This document shows, one piece after another, positions 1-9,022 of a DNA stretch of 64,000 bases. Source of the DNA: an uncultured Bacilli bacterium (GTDB lineage: Bacteria > Bacillota_I > Bacilli_A > RFN20 > CAG-826). Under the pieces are notes generated by a model that was not told the origin of the DNA, ran no database searches, and saw only the letters and a list, made by a program, of their open reading frames with translations. Where the stretch lies: contig CAKPBC010000007.1 in NCBI GenBank assembly GCA_934140155.1, positions 36,341-100,340 on the forward strand. The letters run 5' to 3'. The translations under genes and the position numbers were made by a program. Position 1 is the stretch's first letter, and each line of letters starts with the position of its first letter.

Positions 1-68
1 ACACCATCAATTTGTGGAAAAAAATTATCGCAAAATTCAATTATTTTTAATTTTTCTTTTTCAGCCAT
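1..68 (-). CDS. Glycosyltransferase N-terminus (partial, runs off the window)
   Basis: Only the first 22 codons are present. An ATG at 68 is preceded by GGAG at 77-80 on the minus strand with 8-nt spacing. The peptide starts MAEKEKLKIIEFCDNFFPQ and continues IDG. A hydrophobic strand followed by D-x-FFPQ-x-DG is the usual start of GT-B fold (GT4-type) glycosyltransferases that make glycolipids in Bacillota. The call rests on this short N-terminus only. The envelope genes that follow (UDP-galactopyranose mutase, flippase-like proteins, cardiolipin synthase) fit a glycolipid role, but that link is inference. Confidence 0.55.
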   Translation of the reverse strand, partial: MAEKEKLKIIEFCDNFFPQIDG

Positions 69-162
69 TGCATAATCTCCTTATCGTCAAGTGAATTATA
101 TTGTAATTTTAATTTGTTGTCAAATCAAGTAAATATTGCAGCAAATTTAATTTATCACTTTA

Positions 163-642
163 TTATTTTTTTATATCTTTTAATGAGAACTTAATTACTT
201 TATTTAGTTCGGATAAAGTAGTTTCTATTTGAAGACCAATTTTCCCGCCACTAAAAATAATCTTGTCTTTATCACTAGCACTTATATCGATAGTAGTTAC
301 AAAAAATTTCTTCATCCCAACAGGTGAACAACCGCCATGAATATAACCGGTTAATGGCAATAAATCTTTGCTTTTAATCATTTCAATGCTTTTTTCATTT
401 ACCGCACTAGCGGCTTTCTTTAAATCAAGTTCACTATTTACTGGAACTAAAAACACATAGTGATTGTTAGACTTACCAATAGTTACTAGTGTTTTAAATA
501 CTTTTGTTGGATCTTCATTTAATAATTTAGCAACTTCTTCACCACTAATCGCGGAAGTTGCATCGTATTCATATATATTAAAATTTATCTTTTTTTGTTC
601 TAAAAGTCTAATTGCGTTTGTTTTTTCGATTTTTTTAGCCAT
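163..642 (-). CDS. ybaK: YbaK/EbsC family Cys-tRNA(Pro) deacylase
   Basis: A 159-residue protein, the usual length for the YbaK/ProX fold. Family features visible are the KVFKTLV strand, the central LPLTGYIHGGCSPVGM segment and the C-terminal KIGLQIETT segment. Family members hydrolyse Cys-tRNA(Pro) made by mistake by ProRS; they act in the cytosol and in trans. The gene stands alone and has no visible operon partner. The ProRS in this window (60380-61813) is of the archaeal/eukaryote type, without an obvious inserted editing domain, so a free-standing YbaK is a sensible partner. That pairing is inference; the family call is firm. Confidence 0.88.
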   Translation of the reverse strand: MAKKIEKTNAIRLLEQKKINFNIYEYDATSAISGEEVAKLLNEDPTKVFKTLVTIGKSNNHYVFLVPVNSELDLKKAASAVNEKSIEMIKSKDLLPLTGYIHGGCSPVGMKKFFVTTIDISASDKDKIIFSGGKIGLQIETTLSELNKVIKFSLKDIKK

Positions 643-821
643 ATAGTTTGTTCTATTATTGGTTGATATTCCTTTCCAATATCTATTATATTCTACTACA
701 TTTATTAGAAATGGTAAAAGAATAGTTGAAAAAATTAACGATATATTACATATGGTTGAAATTATTAAGAATAATGAATTGTAAAGAAAGAAACTTTCAA
801 ATCGTAATATTTATGATTGTG

Positions 822-830
822 TGCTATGAT
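822..830 (+). promoter_or_regulatory. Extended -10 promoter for glf
   Basis: TG-C-TATGAT sits 29 nt before the glf start and matches an extended -10. No good -35 is present 16-18 bp upstream. The rest of 643-821 is AT-rich and shows no gene. Confidence 0.4.
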
Positions 831-858
831 AAAGTAGTTACTAAGGAGGATTAATAAA

Positions 859-1968
859 ATGAAAAAGTATGACTATGTAATTGTAGGCTCTGGTTTATAC
901 GGTGCAACTGCAGCTTATGAACTAACAAAAAAAGGATACAAATGTTTAGTATTAGAAAAAAGAAATCATATTGGTGGAAATATCTATACTAAAGAAGTTG
1001 AAGGTATTAATGTCCATGTTTATGGTGCACATATTTTCCATACATCTAATAAAATGATTTGGAATTATGTCAATCAATTCGCGGAATTTAATAATTATAT
1101 CAATTCCCCAATTGCTATTTATAAAGATGAATTATACAATTTGCCATTCAACATGAATACATTTTCTAAATTGTTTAATATTAAAACGCCAGAAGAGGCA
1201 AAACATGTTATTGAAAATGAAGTTAAAGAATCATATGTCCAAAATCCAACAAATTTAGAAGAACAAGCTAAAAATTTAGTAGGAAAAACAATATTTGAAA
1301 AACTAATTAAAGAGTATACCGAAAAACAATGGGGAAAGAATTGTGATGAACTCCCACCATTCATTATCAAAAGATTACCAGTAAGATTTACTTATGATAA
1401 CAATTATTTTAATGATCGTTACCAAGGTATACCAATGGGTGGATATACAAAAATAATTGAAAAGATGCTTGAAGGTAGCGATGTCTTACTAAATGTTGAT
1501 TTCCTAAAAGAAAAAGAAAAGTATTTAGCACTAGGAGACAAAGTTATATTCACTGGACCAATCGATGCTTACTATGATTATTGCTATGGACCATTAGAAT
1601 ATCGTTCGGTTTATTTTGAAACAGAAACATTAGATATGGAAAATTATCAAGGAAATGCTGTTGTTAATTATACAAGTAAGAATGTTCCATTTACTCGTAT
1701 TATTGAACATAAACATTTTGAATTTGCTAAAACTCCGAAAACAATTATTTCTAAAGAATATTCTAAAAAATGGAAATTAGGTGATGAACCTTATTATCCT
1801 GTAAACGATACGAAAAATACCGAATTATATCAAAAATATTTACAATTGGCCAATAAGGAAACTAATGTTTACTTTGGCGGAAGATTAGGACAATATAAAT
1901 ACTTAGATATGCACAATGTTATATTAGAAGCACTTAATTTTACTAATAACGTATGTTTTAAAAAATAG
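859..1968 (+). CDS. glf: UDP-galactopyranose mutase
   Basis: A 369-residue flavoprotein that interconverts UDP-galactopyranose and UDP-galactofuranose in the cytosol, supplying galactofuranose for glycans or glycolipids. The N-terminus has the FAD-binding Rossmann strand YVIVGSGLYGATAAYEL and then LEKRNHIGGN. Family segments VYGAHIFHT, YTEKQWG, RYQGIPMGGYT and the C-terminal FGGRLGQYKYLDMH are all present. The length is typical. An AGGAGG ribosome site lies just upstream of ATG 859. The genes after it are two membrane paralogues and a cardiolipin synthase, so an envelope-lipid locus is likely. Confidence 0.95.
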   Translation: MKKYDYVIVGSGLYGATAAYELTKKGYKCLVLEKRNHIGGNIYTKEVEGINVHVYGAHIFHTSNKMIWNYVNQFAEFNNYINSPIAIYKDELYNLPFNMNTFSKLFNIKTPEEAKHVIENEVKESYVQNPTNLEEQAKNLVGKTIFEKLIKEYTEKQWGKNCDELPPFIIKRLPVRFTYDNNYFNDRYQGIPMGGYTKIIEKMLEGSDVLLNVDFLKEKEKYLALGDKVIFTGPIDAYYDYCYGPLEYRSVYFETETLDMENYQGNAVVNYTSKNVPFTRIIEHKHFEFAKTPKTIISKEYSKKWKLGDEPYYPVNDTKNTELYQKYLQLANKETNVYFGGRLGQYKYLDMHNVILEALNFTNNVCFKK

Positions 1969-2052
1969 GTACATATTATAAAGTCATAGGAAATATTGTG
2001 AAAAGTTGTAGGCATTACAATAAAATTGCTATGTCTAGGAGGAAATTTAATC

Positions 2053-3297
2053 ATGGCTAAAAAAGAGAAAAAAGAAATTGATATTGCTCAAGAAGAAGAG
2101 ATTCGTAAAACACAAGAAATTATTATTAATGAAACGATTGTTAATCAAGCAATAAAAGAATCTGAGCAACAAGATAATGTTAAAAAGAGTTCAAAAAAGT
2201 CTTTGTTTGGTCTTTTGTTTGTCATTTTAAATATTGTTTTAGTAATTATTTTAGGGTTTACAACTTTTAATAATAGTGATGCTGGAGAAGTTACTTTGGA
2301 ACAAACTTTTGCTGTTTGGTTTAAAAAAGAAAATATAATTTATTGGATTATTGCTTTGTTATTGGGGTTAGTTACTTTGCTTGCTGAATCCATTAAATTT
2401 TATATTATGATTCGTAAAACAACTGGGCAAAGTAAGCCGTATTTATCACTTAAAACAGCAATAATGGGAAAATATTATGATAATATTACTCCATTAGGAA
2501 GTGGCGGACAACCATTCCAAATTTATTATTTAACTAAAGGTGGAGTTCCTGGCGCCGAATCAATGTATTTACCAGTTGCCTCATTTTTCCTTAACCAATT
2601 AGCGTTTTTAATACTTTGCATTATGGCATTTATCGTTAATAGTGTTACAAAAGGTGCACCAGTTAGTAATGCAGGTACAGCTGGCAAGACTTTGCTAATT
2701 ATGGCTTATATTGGCGCTGTGTTTTCAATTTCTATTCCTGTTGCTATCTTTATTGCTTCGTTTTTACCAAAACTACGTGCCAAAATAATTAAAATTTGTG
2801 TGCGTTTTTCATACAAATTCAAATTAGTTAAAAATAAAGGCGCGGCAACAAGAAAAGCTAATAAATTAGTTAATGATTATCGAAAAAGTTTATTTATGCT
2901 TGCAAAAAGTCCGTGGACAGTGATATCCACAACTATTTTGTCGTTAATATATGAGATCGCAATATGCTCAATTCCATATTTTGTTATAAGAGCATGTGGC
3001 ATTCAAGATGCAAATTGGTTGATTTATTTATGTATGACTATCATTGTTTATTCGGCAATATCGTTTATTCCAACACCGGGAAATTCTGGTGCTGCGGAAT
3101 TATCATTTATGATATTATTTACTGCTTTGAATGGTTCGCTTCTTGTCTCAAAATATTGGGCGATGACATATTGGAGATTTTGTTGTTATTTCTTGATAGT
3201 TTTAATTGGCGTTGTGTTTATAATTGCTGATTTAATTAAAGCAAATCACAAACGTAAAAGAATTTTAAAAGAAAAAGCAAATAGTATTTCTGAATAA
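2053..3297 (+). CDS. YbhN/UPF0104 flippase-like membrane protein, copy 1
   Basis: A 414-residue integral membrane protein of the lysylphosphatidylglycerol-synthase transmembrane (flippase-like, PF03706) type. A hydrophilic N-terminus of about 50 residues (KKEKKEIDIAQEEEIRKTQE) precedes roughly eight hydrophobic segments. The family segments ITPLGSGGQPFQIYYL and ISFIPTPGNSGAAE are clear. Start 2053 is chosen because the AGGAGG ribosome site (2038-2043) lies inside a longer reading frame that opens at 2026. Homologues move or bind isoprenoid or lipid substrates; the exact substrate here is unknown. It is followed by a close paralogue at 3444. Confidence 0.85.
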   Translation: MAKKEKKEIDIAQEEEIRKTQEIIINETIVNQAIKESEQQDNVKKSSKKSLFGLLFVILNIVLVIILGFTTFNNSDAGEVTLEQTFAVWFKKENIIYWIIALLLGLVTLLAESIKFYIMIRKTTGQSKPYLSLKTAIMGKYYDNITPLGSGGQPFQIYYLTKGGVPGAESMYLPVASFFLNQLAFLILCIMAFIVNSVTKGAPVSNAGTAGKTLLIMAYIGAVFSISIPVAIFIASFLPKLRAKIIKICVRFSYKFKLVKNKGAATRKANKLVNDYRKSLFMLAKSPWTVISTTILSLIYEIAICSIPYFVIRACGIQDANWLIYLCMTIIVYSAISFIPTPGNSGAAELSFMILFTALNGSLLVSKYWAMTYWRFCCYFLIVLIGVVFIIADLIKANHKRKRILKEKANSISE

Positions 3298-3321
3298 ACA
3301 AAACCAGAATATCAAACATAT

Positions 3322-3352
3322 GCACTTATTTTTGGACAATAAGTGCTTTTTT
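3322..3352 (+). terminator. Intrinsic terminator after flippase copy 1
   Basis: GCACTTATT (3322-3330) pairs perfectly with AATAAGTGC (3338-3346), followed by six T. Confidence 0.85.
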
Positions 3353-3383
3353 AAGTTTTATTTTTAATAAAAATAACAAAATG

Positions 3384-3412
3384 TTGCAAACTTAACTGTA
3401 GTAGCATAAAAT
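3384..3412 (+). promoter_or_regulatory. Promoter for flippase copy 2
   Basis: TTGCAA (3384-3389), a 17-bp spacer and TAAAAT (3407-3412). It sits after the terminator at 3322-3352, so copy 2 is probably its own transcription unit. Confidence 0.6.
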
Positions 3413-3443
3413 AGACTTGCTTTGCCTAGGAGGAATACTAACC

Positions 3444-4673
3444 ATGGCCACAAAAAAAGAAAACAAAAAGGTTGAAAAGACCATTCAAGAAGAAGAAATA
3501 CGAAAAACCCAAGAAATCATTATTAATGAAACAATTATTAATCAAACAATAAAAGAATCAGAACAAAAAGAAGAAATAAAAAAAGATTCGAAGAAATCAC
3601 TTTTTGGTTTAATTTTTGTTTTTATTAATGTTATTTTAGTTATAATTTTAGGATTTACAACTTTTAATAAAGATGGAAATGATCAAGGTTCATCATTTCA
3701 AACAACATTAGATATTTGGTTTCAAAAAGAAAATGTAGGTTATTGGATTATTGCTTTAGTATTAGGCTTAGTTGCTGTTCTTGCCGAAGCTATAAAATTC
3801 TATATTATGATTAATAAAACAACAGGTAAACATCGACCTTATTTATCACTTAAAACTGCAATTTTAGGTAAATATTATGATAATATTACTCCACTTGGGG
3901 GTGGAGGACAGCCATTCCAAATTTATTATTTAACTAAAGGCGGAGTTCCAGGTGCCGAATCAATGTATTTACCAGTTGCTTCGTTTTTTATGAATAGATT
4001 AGCATTTTTAATTCTTTGCATAACTGCATTTATATTTAGTGCTGTAAAAGGCGGAGTAGTACCAAATACCGCGGCTGGCACAACTTTATTAATTATGTCT
4101 TATATTGGAGCGGCTTTCTCAATTTTTCTTCCAGCGGCTATCTTTATCGCTTCGTTTTTACCAAAATTACGTGCCAAAATAATTAAATTATGTGTTCGTA
4201 TCTCTTTTAAATTTAAATTAGTTAAAAACAAAGGTGCGGCAACACGAAAAGCTAATAAATTAGTTAATGATTATCGTAAGAGTTTATTTATGCTTGCTAG
4301 AAGTAAAGGAACTGTTATATTAGTAACAATTTTATCATTTGTTTATGAAATGTCTTTATGTTCTATTCCTTATTTTGTAGTTAGAGCATGTGGAGGAACT
4401 GCGGATTGGTTCACATTAATGTGTACTTGTGTAATTGGATATTCCGCAATATCATTCATTCCAACACCAGGCAATTCAGGCGCTGCAGAATTAGCGTTTA
4501 CCTTATTATTTACCGGTATAGCGGCATCTACTAAATATTGGGCAATGGCTTATTGGAGATTCTGTTGCTATTTCTTAATTGTTATAATTGGTATGGGCTT
4601 TGTAATTGGTGGAATGATTAAATCACGCCACGAACGTAAAAAGCACCTAAACGAAACATTAAATTCAAAGTAA
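3444..4673 (+). CDS. YbhN/UPF0104 flippase-like membrane protein, copy 2
   Basis: A 409-residue paralogue of the preceding gene, closely similar along its whole length, including the unusual N-terminus (EEEIRKTQEIIINETI) and the core ITPLGGGGQPFQIYYL and IPTPGNSGAAE segments. ATG 3444 follows AGGAGG at 3428-3433; a longer frame opening at 3417 would bury that site. The two copies differ most in the first extracellular loop and in the loop after the fourth hydrophobic segment. The arrangement looks like a tandem duplication, each copy having its own promoter and terminator. The transported lipid is unknown. Confidence 0.85.
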   Translation: MATKKENKKVEKTIQEEEIRKTQEIIINETIINQTIKESEQKEEIKKDSKKSLFGLIFVFINVILVIILGFTTFNKDGNDQGSSFQTTLDIWFQKENVGYWIIALVLGLVAVLAEAIKFYIMINKTTGKHRPYLSLKTAILGKYYDNITPLGGGGQPFQIYYLTKGGVPGAESMYLPVASFFMNRLAFLILCITAFIFSAVKGGVVPNTAAGTTLLIMSYIGAAFSIFLPAAIFIASFLPKLRAKIIKLCVRISFKFKLVKNKGAATRKANKLVNDYRKSLFMLARSKGTVILVTILSFVYEMSLCSIPYFVVRACGGTADWFTLMCTCVIGYSAISFIPTPGNSGAAELAFTLLFTGIAASTKYWAMAYWRFCCYFLIVIIGMGFVIGGMIKSRHERKKHLNETLNSK

Positions 4674-4700
4674 AAAGGCACAAAATTAGTGTCTTTTTTT
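4673..4700 (+). terminator. Intrinsic terminator after flippase copy 2
   Basis: AAAGGCAC (4674-4681) pairs with GTGTCTTT (4689-4696), with one G-T wobble, followed by a T run. Confidence 0.75.
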
Positions 4701-4748
4701 GCTAAATGTGTATAATAAATTTGTTTACTAAATAAGGAGGCATAAAGC

Positions 4749-6248
4749 ATGAAAAAGATGTTAAGACTTTTATCACGATTATTACTTGTACTTCCTGCTT
4801 TTGTACTCCAAATTTTATGGTGGTTATTAATTTTTAGATGGTGGAATACATATTACAATTACTTGATTACATTTAGTTATGTTTTCTCTATTTTAGTTAT
4901 TATATATATCATCAATAGAAGAGAAGAATCAAATTATAAAATTTTATGGATTATTGTTGTTTCTTTGTTACCATTCTTTGGGACATGGTTATATGTTTCA
5001 AGCGGAAATAGACGTACTTCTAAGCCAATATTGAAAAAAATAAATAAGTATAAGTATTTATCTGATAAACCAGAAGGAAAACAACTTCCTAATGATAATA
5101 GATCTTTACAAACAATGAATATGATTAGTTCATTATCTAATACTCCTATTGTAAAGAATAAAAATGCTAAGTATTTTCCTAGTGGCGAAAGTATGCATGA
5201 AGATATGTTAAAAGAATTAGAAACTGCTAAACATTTTATTTATTTAGAATATTTTATTGTGGAAAAAGGAAAGTTTTGGAATTCAATTTTAGACATATTA
5301 AAACGTAAAGTAAAAGAAGGCGTAGATGTTAGAATACTTTATGATGATATAGGAAGTATTTCAACATTTTCTTTACATAATAACTATTTCTTAAAAAAAG
5401 ATGGCATTCATATTGCTTCATTTAACCCAATTAAATTTATTAAATTATCACTTAATAATAGAGATCATCGTAAAATGATGATTATTGATAACCGTGTTGT
5501 TTATAGTGGTGGCATTAATATCGCGGATGAGTATATTAATACCAAAGTTCGTTTTGGCTATTGGAAAGATATTGGTTTCAAACTAGAAGGTGAAGCCACT
5601 TTATCTTACACACATATGTTTGTTTTGTTTTGGAATGCTTATTCTTCTGATAAAATTGATGAACATGCGTTATATAAAAGTAGTTATCAAGAATATGAAA
5701 CAAACGAACATGTTATTTCATATTATGATTCACCAAGTAATGAAGAAGCCATTAGTAATAAATTGATGATTGATTTATTATCTCAAGCAACAAAGTATGC
5801 TTATTTTTATACTCCTTATTTAATTTTGAATGATCCATTAAAAGAAGCATTTATTCAAGCAACTCAAAGAGGTATTGATGTTCAAATTATTATTCCAGGT
5901 ATTCCAGATAAAAAATTAGTATATTTATTAACTAAAAAATATGCAGAAGAATTAGTAAATAAAGGCGTAAAGGTCTATGTATATAAAGATGGATTTATTC
6001 ACGCAAAAGCGGCATTAATGGATGACAAAATATGTTCAATTGGTTCAGTTAATTTAGATTATCGTAGTTTATATTTACACTTTGAAAATAATACAGTATT
6101 CTATGAATCAAGCATTTTAAAACCATTGAAAGAAGATTTCTTGAATGTACAAAGTCAGTCGAATATGATGCCAAAAAAAGATAAAAAAGATAATATAATT
6201 AAACGTATTTTAATATCAATAATTGATTTAATTTCACCATTATGCTAA
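4749..6248 (+). CDS. cls: Cardiolipin synthase (phospholipase D family)
   Basis: A 499-residue membrane enzyme that joins two phosphatidylglycerols to make cardiolipin. Two or three N-terminal hydrophobic segments (about residues 5-75) anchor it. Two HKD motifs are present: DHRKMMIID near residue 240 and HAKAALMDD near residue 417, each followed by the usual G-x-x-N (SGGINIADEY; GSVNLDYRS). The length is typical for bacterial Cls. AAGGAGG lies 9 nt before ATG 4749. It has a terminator on each side and is probably monocistronic. Confidence 0.95.
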   Translation: MKKMLRLLSRLLLVLPAFVLQILWWLLIFRWWNTYYNYLITFSYVFSILVIIYIINRREESNYKILWIIVVSLLPFFGTWLYVSSGNRRTSKPILKKINKYKYLSDKPEGKQLPNDNRSLQTMNMISSLSNTPIVKNKNAKYFPSGESMHEDMLKELETAKHFIYLEYFIVEKGKFWNSILDILKRKVKEGVDVRILYDDIGSISTFSLHNNYFLKKDGIHIASFNPIKFIKLSLNNRDHRKMMIIDNRVVYSGGINIADEYINTKVRFGYWKDIGFKLEGEATLSYTHMFVLFWNAYSSDKIDEHALYKSSYQEYETNEHVISYYDSPSNEEAISNKLMIDLLSQATKYAYFYTPYLILNDPLKEAFIQATQRGIDVQIIIPGIPDKKLVYLLTKKYAEELVNKGVKVYVYKDGFIHAKAALMDDKICSIGSVNLDYRSLYLHFENNTVFYESSILKPLKEDFLNVQSQSNMMPKKDKKDNIIKRILISIIDLISPLC

Positions 6249-6250
6249 CA

Positions 6251-6302
6251 AAAAAAGAGCCAACTCAAATGAGAATTTACTCAAATGAATTTGGCTTTTT
6301 TA
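6251..6302. terminator. Bidirectional terminator between cls and mgtE
   Basis: AGCCAA (6258-6263) pairs with TTGGCT (6291-6296), with partly paired inner arms. A run of A on the left and T on the right serves both converging genes. Confidence 0.8.
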
Positions 6303-7700
6303 TTAACTAAATAATGCAGGGAAGAATACGTAAGTACAAAGTAAGAAATATACGACAAGTGATGTAGCATCTACGATTGTTGTTACGATTGGACCAGACA
6401 TAAGTGCTGGATCTAATTTTATTTTTTGAGCAAGCATTGGTAATGACGCTCCTAATAATTTAGCAATAACAATTGTAATAAATAATGTGGTAGCCACTAA
6501 TGCGGCAACTTGCCAATTTGGTACATTTGCAGAATCATTTTTAACTAATCCAATGGATAATTCAAATAATATCCATAAGAAGTTACAAATGGAAACTAAT
6601 GTAGCGGTAACAAGTGCAACTCTAAATTCTTTCCAAATAACTTTTCCGTAATCGTGAGTTGTTACTTCTCTAGTAGCAAGTCCACGTGTAATAAGTGAAG
6701 TGGTTTGTCCGCCAGAATTACCGCCAGTATCCATAAACATAGGAATGAATGCAGATAATACAGCGACAGCTTGTAAAGCATGTTCGAATTTAGAAATAAT
6801 GATACTTGTGAATGTGGCGGAAATCATTAATAATAATAACCAAGTCACACGCTTTTTAGCCATTGAGAATACACCAGTTTTTAAATATTCGTCTTCTAGT
6901 GGTTGCATACCAGCTTGAATAGCAATATCTTCGTTTGTTTCTTCTTCAATTACATCGATAATATCATCGACTGTAATAACACCAACTAGACGATTTTCAT
7001 TATTTAAAACAGGTAAAACGGTAATGTCATATCGCTTAAATATTTGCGCGACATCTTCTTGGTCTTGATAAACATTTGCGGATTTAAAATCTTCGTTCAT
7101 GATATCAGCAATTTTTTCATCATCATCTGCTAAAACTAAATCATCAAGATATAAAACACCAACAAGATTACGCTTATTATCAATTACGAAAGTTGTAGAA
7201 ATTGTTTCAGCATCTTTACCAATCTTTTTGATTCTTGCTAAAGCATCTTTTACATCAAGCGTATTAATAAGTTCAACATATTCAGTGGTCATAATTGAAC
7301 CAGCAGTGTCTTCTTTATAATTTAATAACTTATTGATGTCATTTCGTGCGTCTTTATCGGAAGCACTTAAAACACGTTTTACCAAGTTAGCGGGCATATC
7401 TTCAAGAAAGTCAACAATATCATCAGTGTAGGAATTATTAATTAATTCACGTAATTGTTTGTCTGAAAATAAATTGATTAAGTTTTGTTGTTGATTTTCA
7501 TCAAGATAAGTAAATAGTTCAGCGGTATATTCGCTTTTAACAGTTTTAAAAATAAAAAGTAATTTAGAAATATCTTCAATATCGTCACAAACTTCAGCGA
7601 TATCAATAATATCAGTAGATTCGAATAATTCACGAATTTCTTTTACTTTTTTATTATCGATAAGACTTTCTAATTCTTCTAATGTGATTTTGTTTTCCAT
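6303..7700 (-). CDS. mgtE: Magnesium transporter MgtE
   Basis: A 465-residue Mg2+ channel with the standard order: a cytosolic N domain of helical repeats (about residues 1-130), two CBS domains (about 135-255), a plug helix and five transmembrane helices (about 280-465). The pore signature PMFMDTGGNSGGQ and the later DPALMSGPIVTTIVDATSL are present. GGAGG lies just upstream of the start at 7700. The CBS and N domains sense cytosolic Mg2+ in known homologues. No M-box riboswitch is visible in the short space before pduL. Confidence 0.95.
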   Translation of the reverse strand: MENKITLEELESLIDNKKVKEIRELFESTDIIDIAEVCDDIEDISKLLFIFKTVKSEYTAELFTYLDENQQQNLINLFSDKQLRELINNSYTDDIVDFLEDMPANLVKRVLSASDKDARNDINKLLNYKEDTAGSIMTTEYVELINTLDVKDALARIKKIGKDAETISTTFVIDNKRNLVGVLYLDDLVLADDDEKIADIMNEDFKSANVYQDQEDVAQIFKRYDITVLPVLNNENRLVGVITVDDIIDVIEEETNEDIAIQAGMQPLEDEYLKTGVFSMAKKRVTWLLLLMISATFTSIIISKFEHALQAVAVLSAFIPMFMDTGGNSGGQTTSLITRGLATREVTTHDYGKVIWKEFRVALVTATLVSICNFLWILFELSIGLVKNDSANVPNWQVAALVATTLFITIVIAKLLGASLPMLAQKIKLDPALMSGPIVTTIVDATSLVVYFLLCTYVFFPALFS

Positions 7701-7792
7701 GGTTTCACCTCCAAAGCCACTTTATGATAACCACTTAAAAAAATTTTTGCAACAGTTTTTTATTAATAATAAAAAAAAGTGCTTTCGTTTCA

Positions 7793-7820
7793 TTGACATT
7801 TATCGACAAACGAATATAAT
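7793..7820 (+). promoter_or_regulatory. Consensus promoter for pduL
   Basis: TTGACA (7793-7798), a 16-bp spacer and TATAAT (7815-7820). Both boxes are perfect, so strong housekeeping expression is expected. Confidence 0.8.
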
Positions 7821-7857
7821 CAATGTTGTTAAAGTTTATAAAGGAGTTTTAAAAAAT

Positions 7858-8427
7858 ATGAAAGAAATTTTAGTAGAAACAAGTGCAAGACATGTTCATG
7901 TCACACAAGAAACTTTAGAAGTATTATTTGGAGAAGGATATCAATTAACAGTAAAAAAAATGCTATCTCAACCTGGACAATTTGCTTCAAATGAAAAAGT
8001 AAAAGTAGTTGGACCAAAAGGAGAATTAAATGCTTCAATTTTAGGACCAGTTCGTAATGCTAACCAAGTAGAATTATCTCTTACTGACGCTCGCTCTATT
8101 GGGGTTGTTGCTCCAATTAGAGAATCAGGCGATATCGCTAACTCTGGTGCATGTAAATTAGTTGGACCAAAAGGAGAAGTAGAATTATCTACTGGTGTAA
8201 TTGCCGCAAAACGTCACATTCATATGACCGAAGAAGACGCTAAAGAATTTGGTGTTAAAGATAAAGATGTCGTTAGTGTAGAAGTTCATTCTAATGATCG
8301 TTCATTAATATTTGGTGATGTAGTTGTTCGTGTATCAAACAAATTTGCTTTAGCAATGCATGTTGATACTGATGAAAGCAATGCAGCTGCATTATCAGGA
8401 CAAGTATTTGGTAAATTAATCAAATAG
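7858..8427 (+). CDS. pduL: Phosphate propanoyltransferase (PduL-type phosphotransacylase)
   Basis: A 190-residue enzyme that exchanges acyl-CoA and acyl-phosphate. Zinc-binding histidine segments of the two tandem beta-barrels are visible: ARHVHVT near the start and KRHIHMT near residue 120. Start 7858 follows AAAGGAG; the longer frame from 7684 would overlap mgtE and the promoter. No microcompartment genes lie nearby and there is no encapsulation peptide ahead of the first domain, so it probably acts as a housekeeping phosphotransacetylase with an acetate kinase encoded elsewhere. A TSCPD gene follows after 15 bp. Confidence 0.88.
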   Translation: MKEILVETSARHVHVTQETLEVLFGEGYQLTVKKMLSQPGQFASNEKVKVVGPKGELNASILGPVRNANQVELSLTDARSIGVVAPIRESGDIANSGACKLVGPKGEVELSTGVIAAKRHIHMTEEDAKEFGVKDKDVVSVEVHSNDRSLIFGDVVVRVSNKFALAMHVDTDESNAAALSGQVFGKLIK

Positions 8428-8442
8428 TTTTTGAGGTAGTTT

Positions 8443-8697
8443 ATGGAAGTATATACTTATCGCCCTCAAGGAGTTTGTTCTCGCGAAATGAAAATATATT
8501 ACGAAAATGGCATTATCCAAGATTTTGAAGTCGTTGGAGGCTGTAATGGTAATTTAAAAGGCGTTGGAGCCTTAGTTAAGGGAATGAAACTTGAAGATGT
8601 TAAAAATCGCTTACAAGGAATTAGATGCGGTTTTAGAAATACATCTTGCCCAGATCAATTATCCAAAGCAATTGATGAAATTTTAAGTAAGAAATAA
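8443..8697 (+). CDS. TSCPD-domain protein (TIGR03905 type)
   Basis: An 84-residue protein that matches the stand-alone TSCPD family: MEVYTYRPQGVCSREM, VVGGCNGNLKGV, IRCGFRNTSCPDQLSKAI. The motif TSCPD and two further cysteines are conserved. The domain also occurs at the C-terminus of some ribonucleotide reductases, but the function of the short form is not established. It lies 15 bp after pduL, so co-transcription is likely. Confidence 0.8.
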   Translation: MEVYTYRPQGVCSREMKIYYENGIIQDFEVVGGCNGNLKGVGALVKGMKLEDVKNRLQGIRCGFRNTSCPDQLSKAIDEILSKK

Positions 8698-8743
8698 GTA
8701 TAAATTTTGCATTTCATAACATACTTATTAGTAGGTGATGATT

Positions 8744-9022
8744 ATGAAAAAGCAAAGACTTGAAAAAGGACAAATTGATATTGCAAGTGCTTTATTTGAA
8801 TTGGGAATGGATTTTGATGTAATAAAGAATGTTTCTGGTGTAGATGCAACTGATTTGCTTCTTGCTAAAGCAGGCTTATTAAAATTCGATGAATTAAATC
8901 TTGACTCTAATAATGATTTGCAAGATAATATACAAGAAAAAGAAAATAGCTCGTCTTATCAAGAATCACGTCTAAAGGGAACGAACAAACGTGATAGCAA
9001 CCCTAACAAACATGTTAAGTAG
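8744..9022 (+). CDS. Small protein of unknown function whose 3' end overlaps the metK riboswitch
   Basis: A 92-residue reading frame. ATG 8744 is preceded by AGGTG with 6-nt spacing. Residues 1-50 look protein-like (GQIDIASALFELGMDFDVI, VSGVDATDLLLAKAGL). From about residue 52 on, the sequence becomes Asn/Ser/Lys-rich because the same DNA encodes a promoter (8901-8929) and then the P1-P3 helices of a SAM-I riboswitch. I do not recognise a family. It may be a real gene whose tail was extended into the regulator, or a shorter ancestral gene that lost its stop. Confidence 0.55.
   Translation: MKKQRLEKGQIDIASALFELGMDFDVIKNVSGVDATDLLLAKAGLLKFDELNLDSNNDLQDNIQEKENSSSYQESRLKGTNKRDSNPNKHVK
8901..8929 (+). 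promoter_or_regulatory. Promoter for the SAM-I riboswitch/metK transcript
   Basis: TTGACT (8901-8906), a 17-bp spacer and GATAAT (8924-8929), inside the preceding reading frame. The predicted start, near 8936, is about 18 nt before riboswitch helix P1. Confidence 0.6.
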
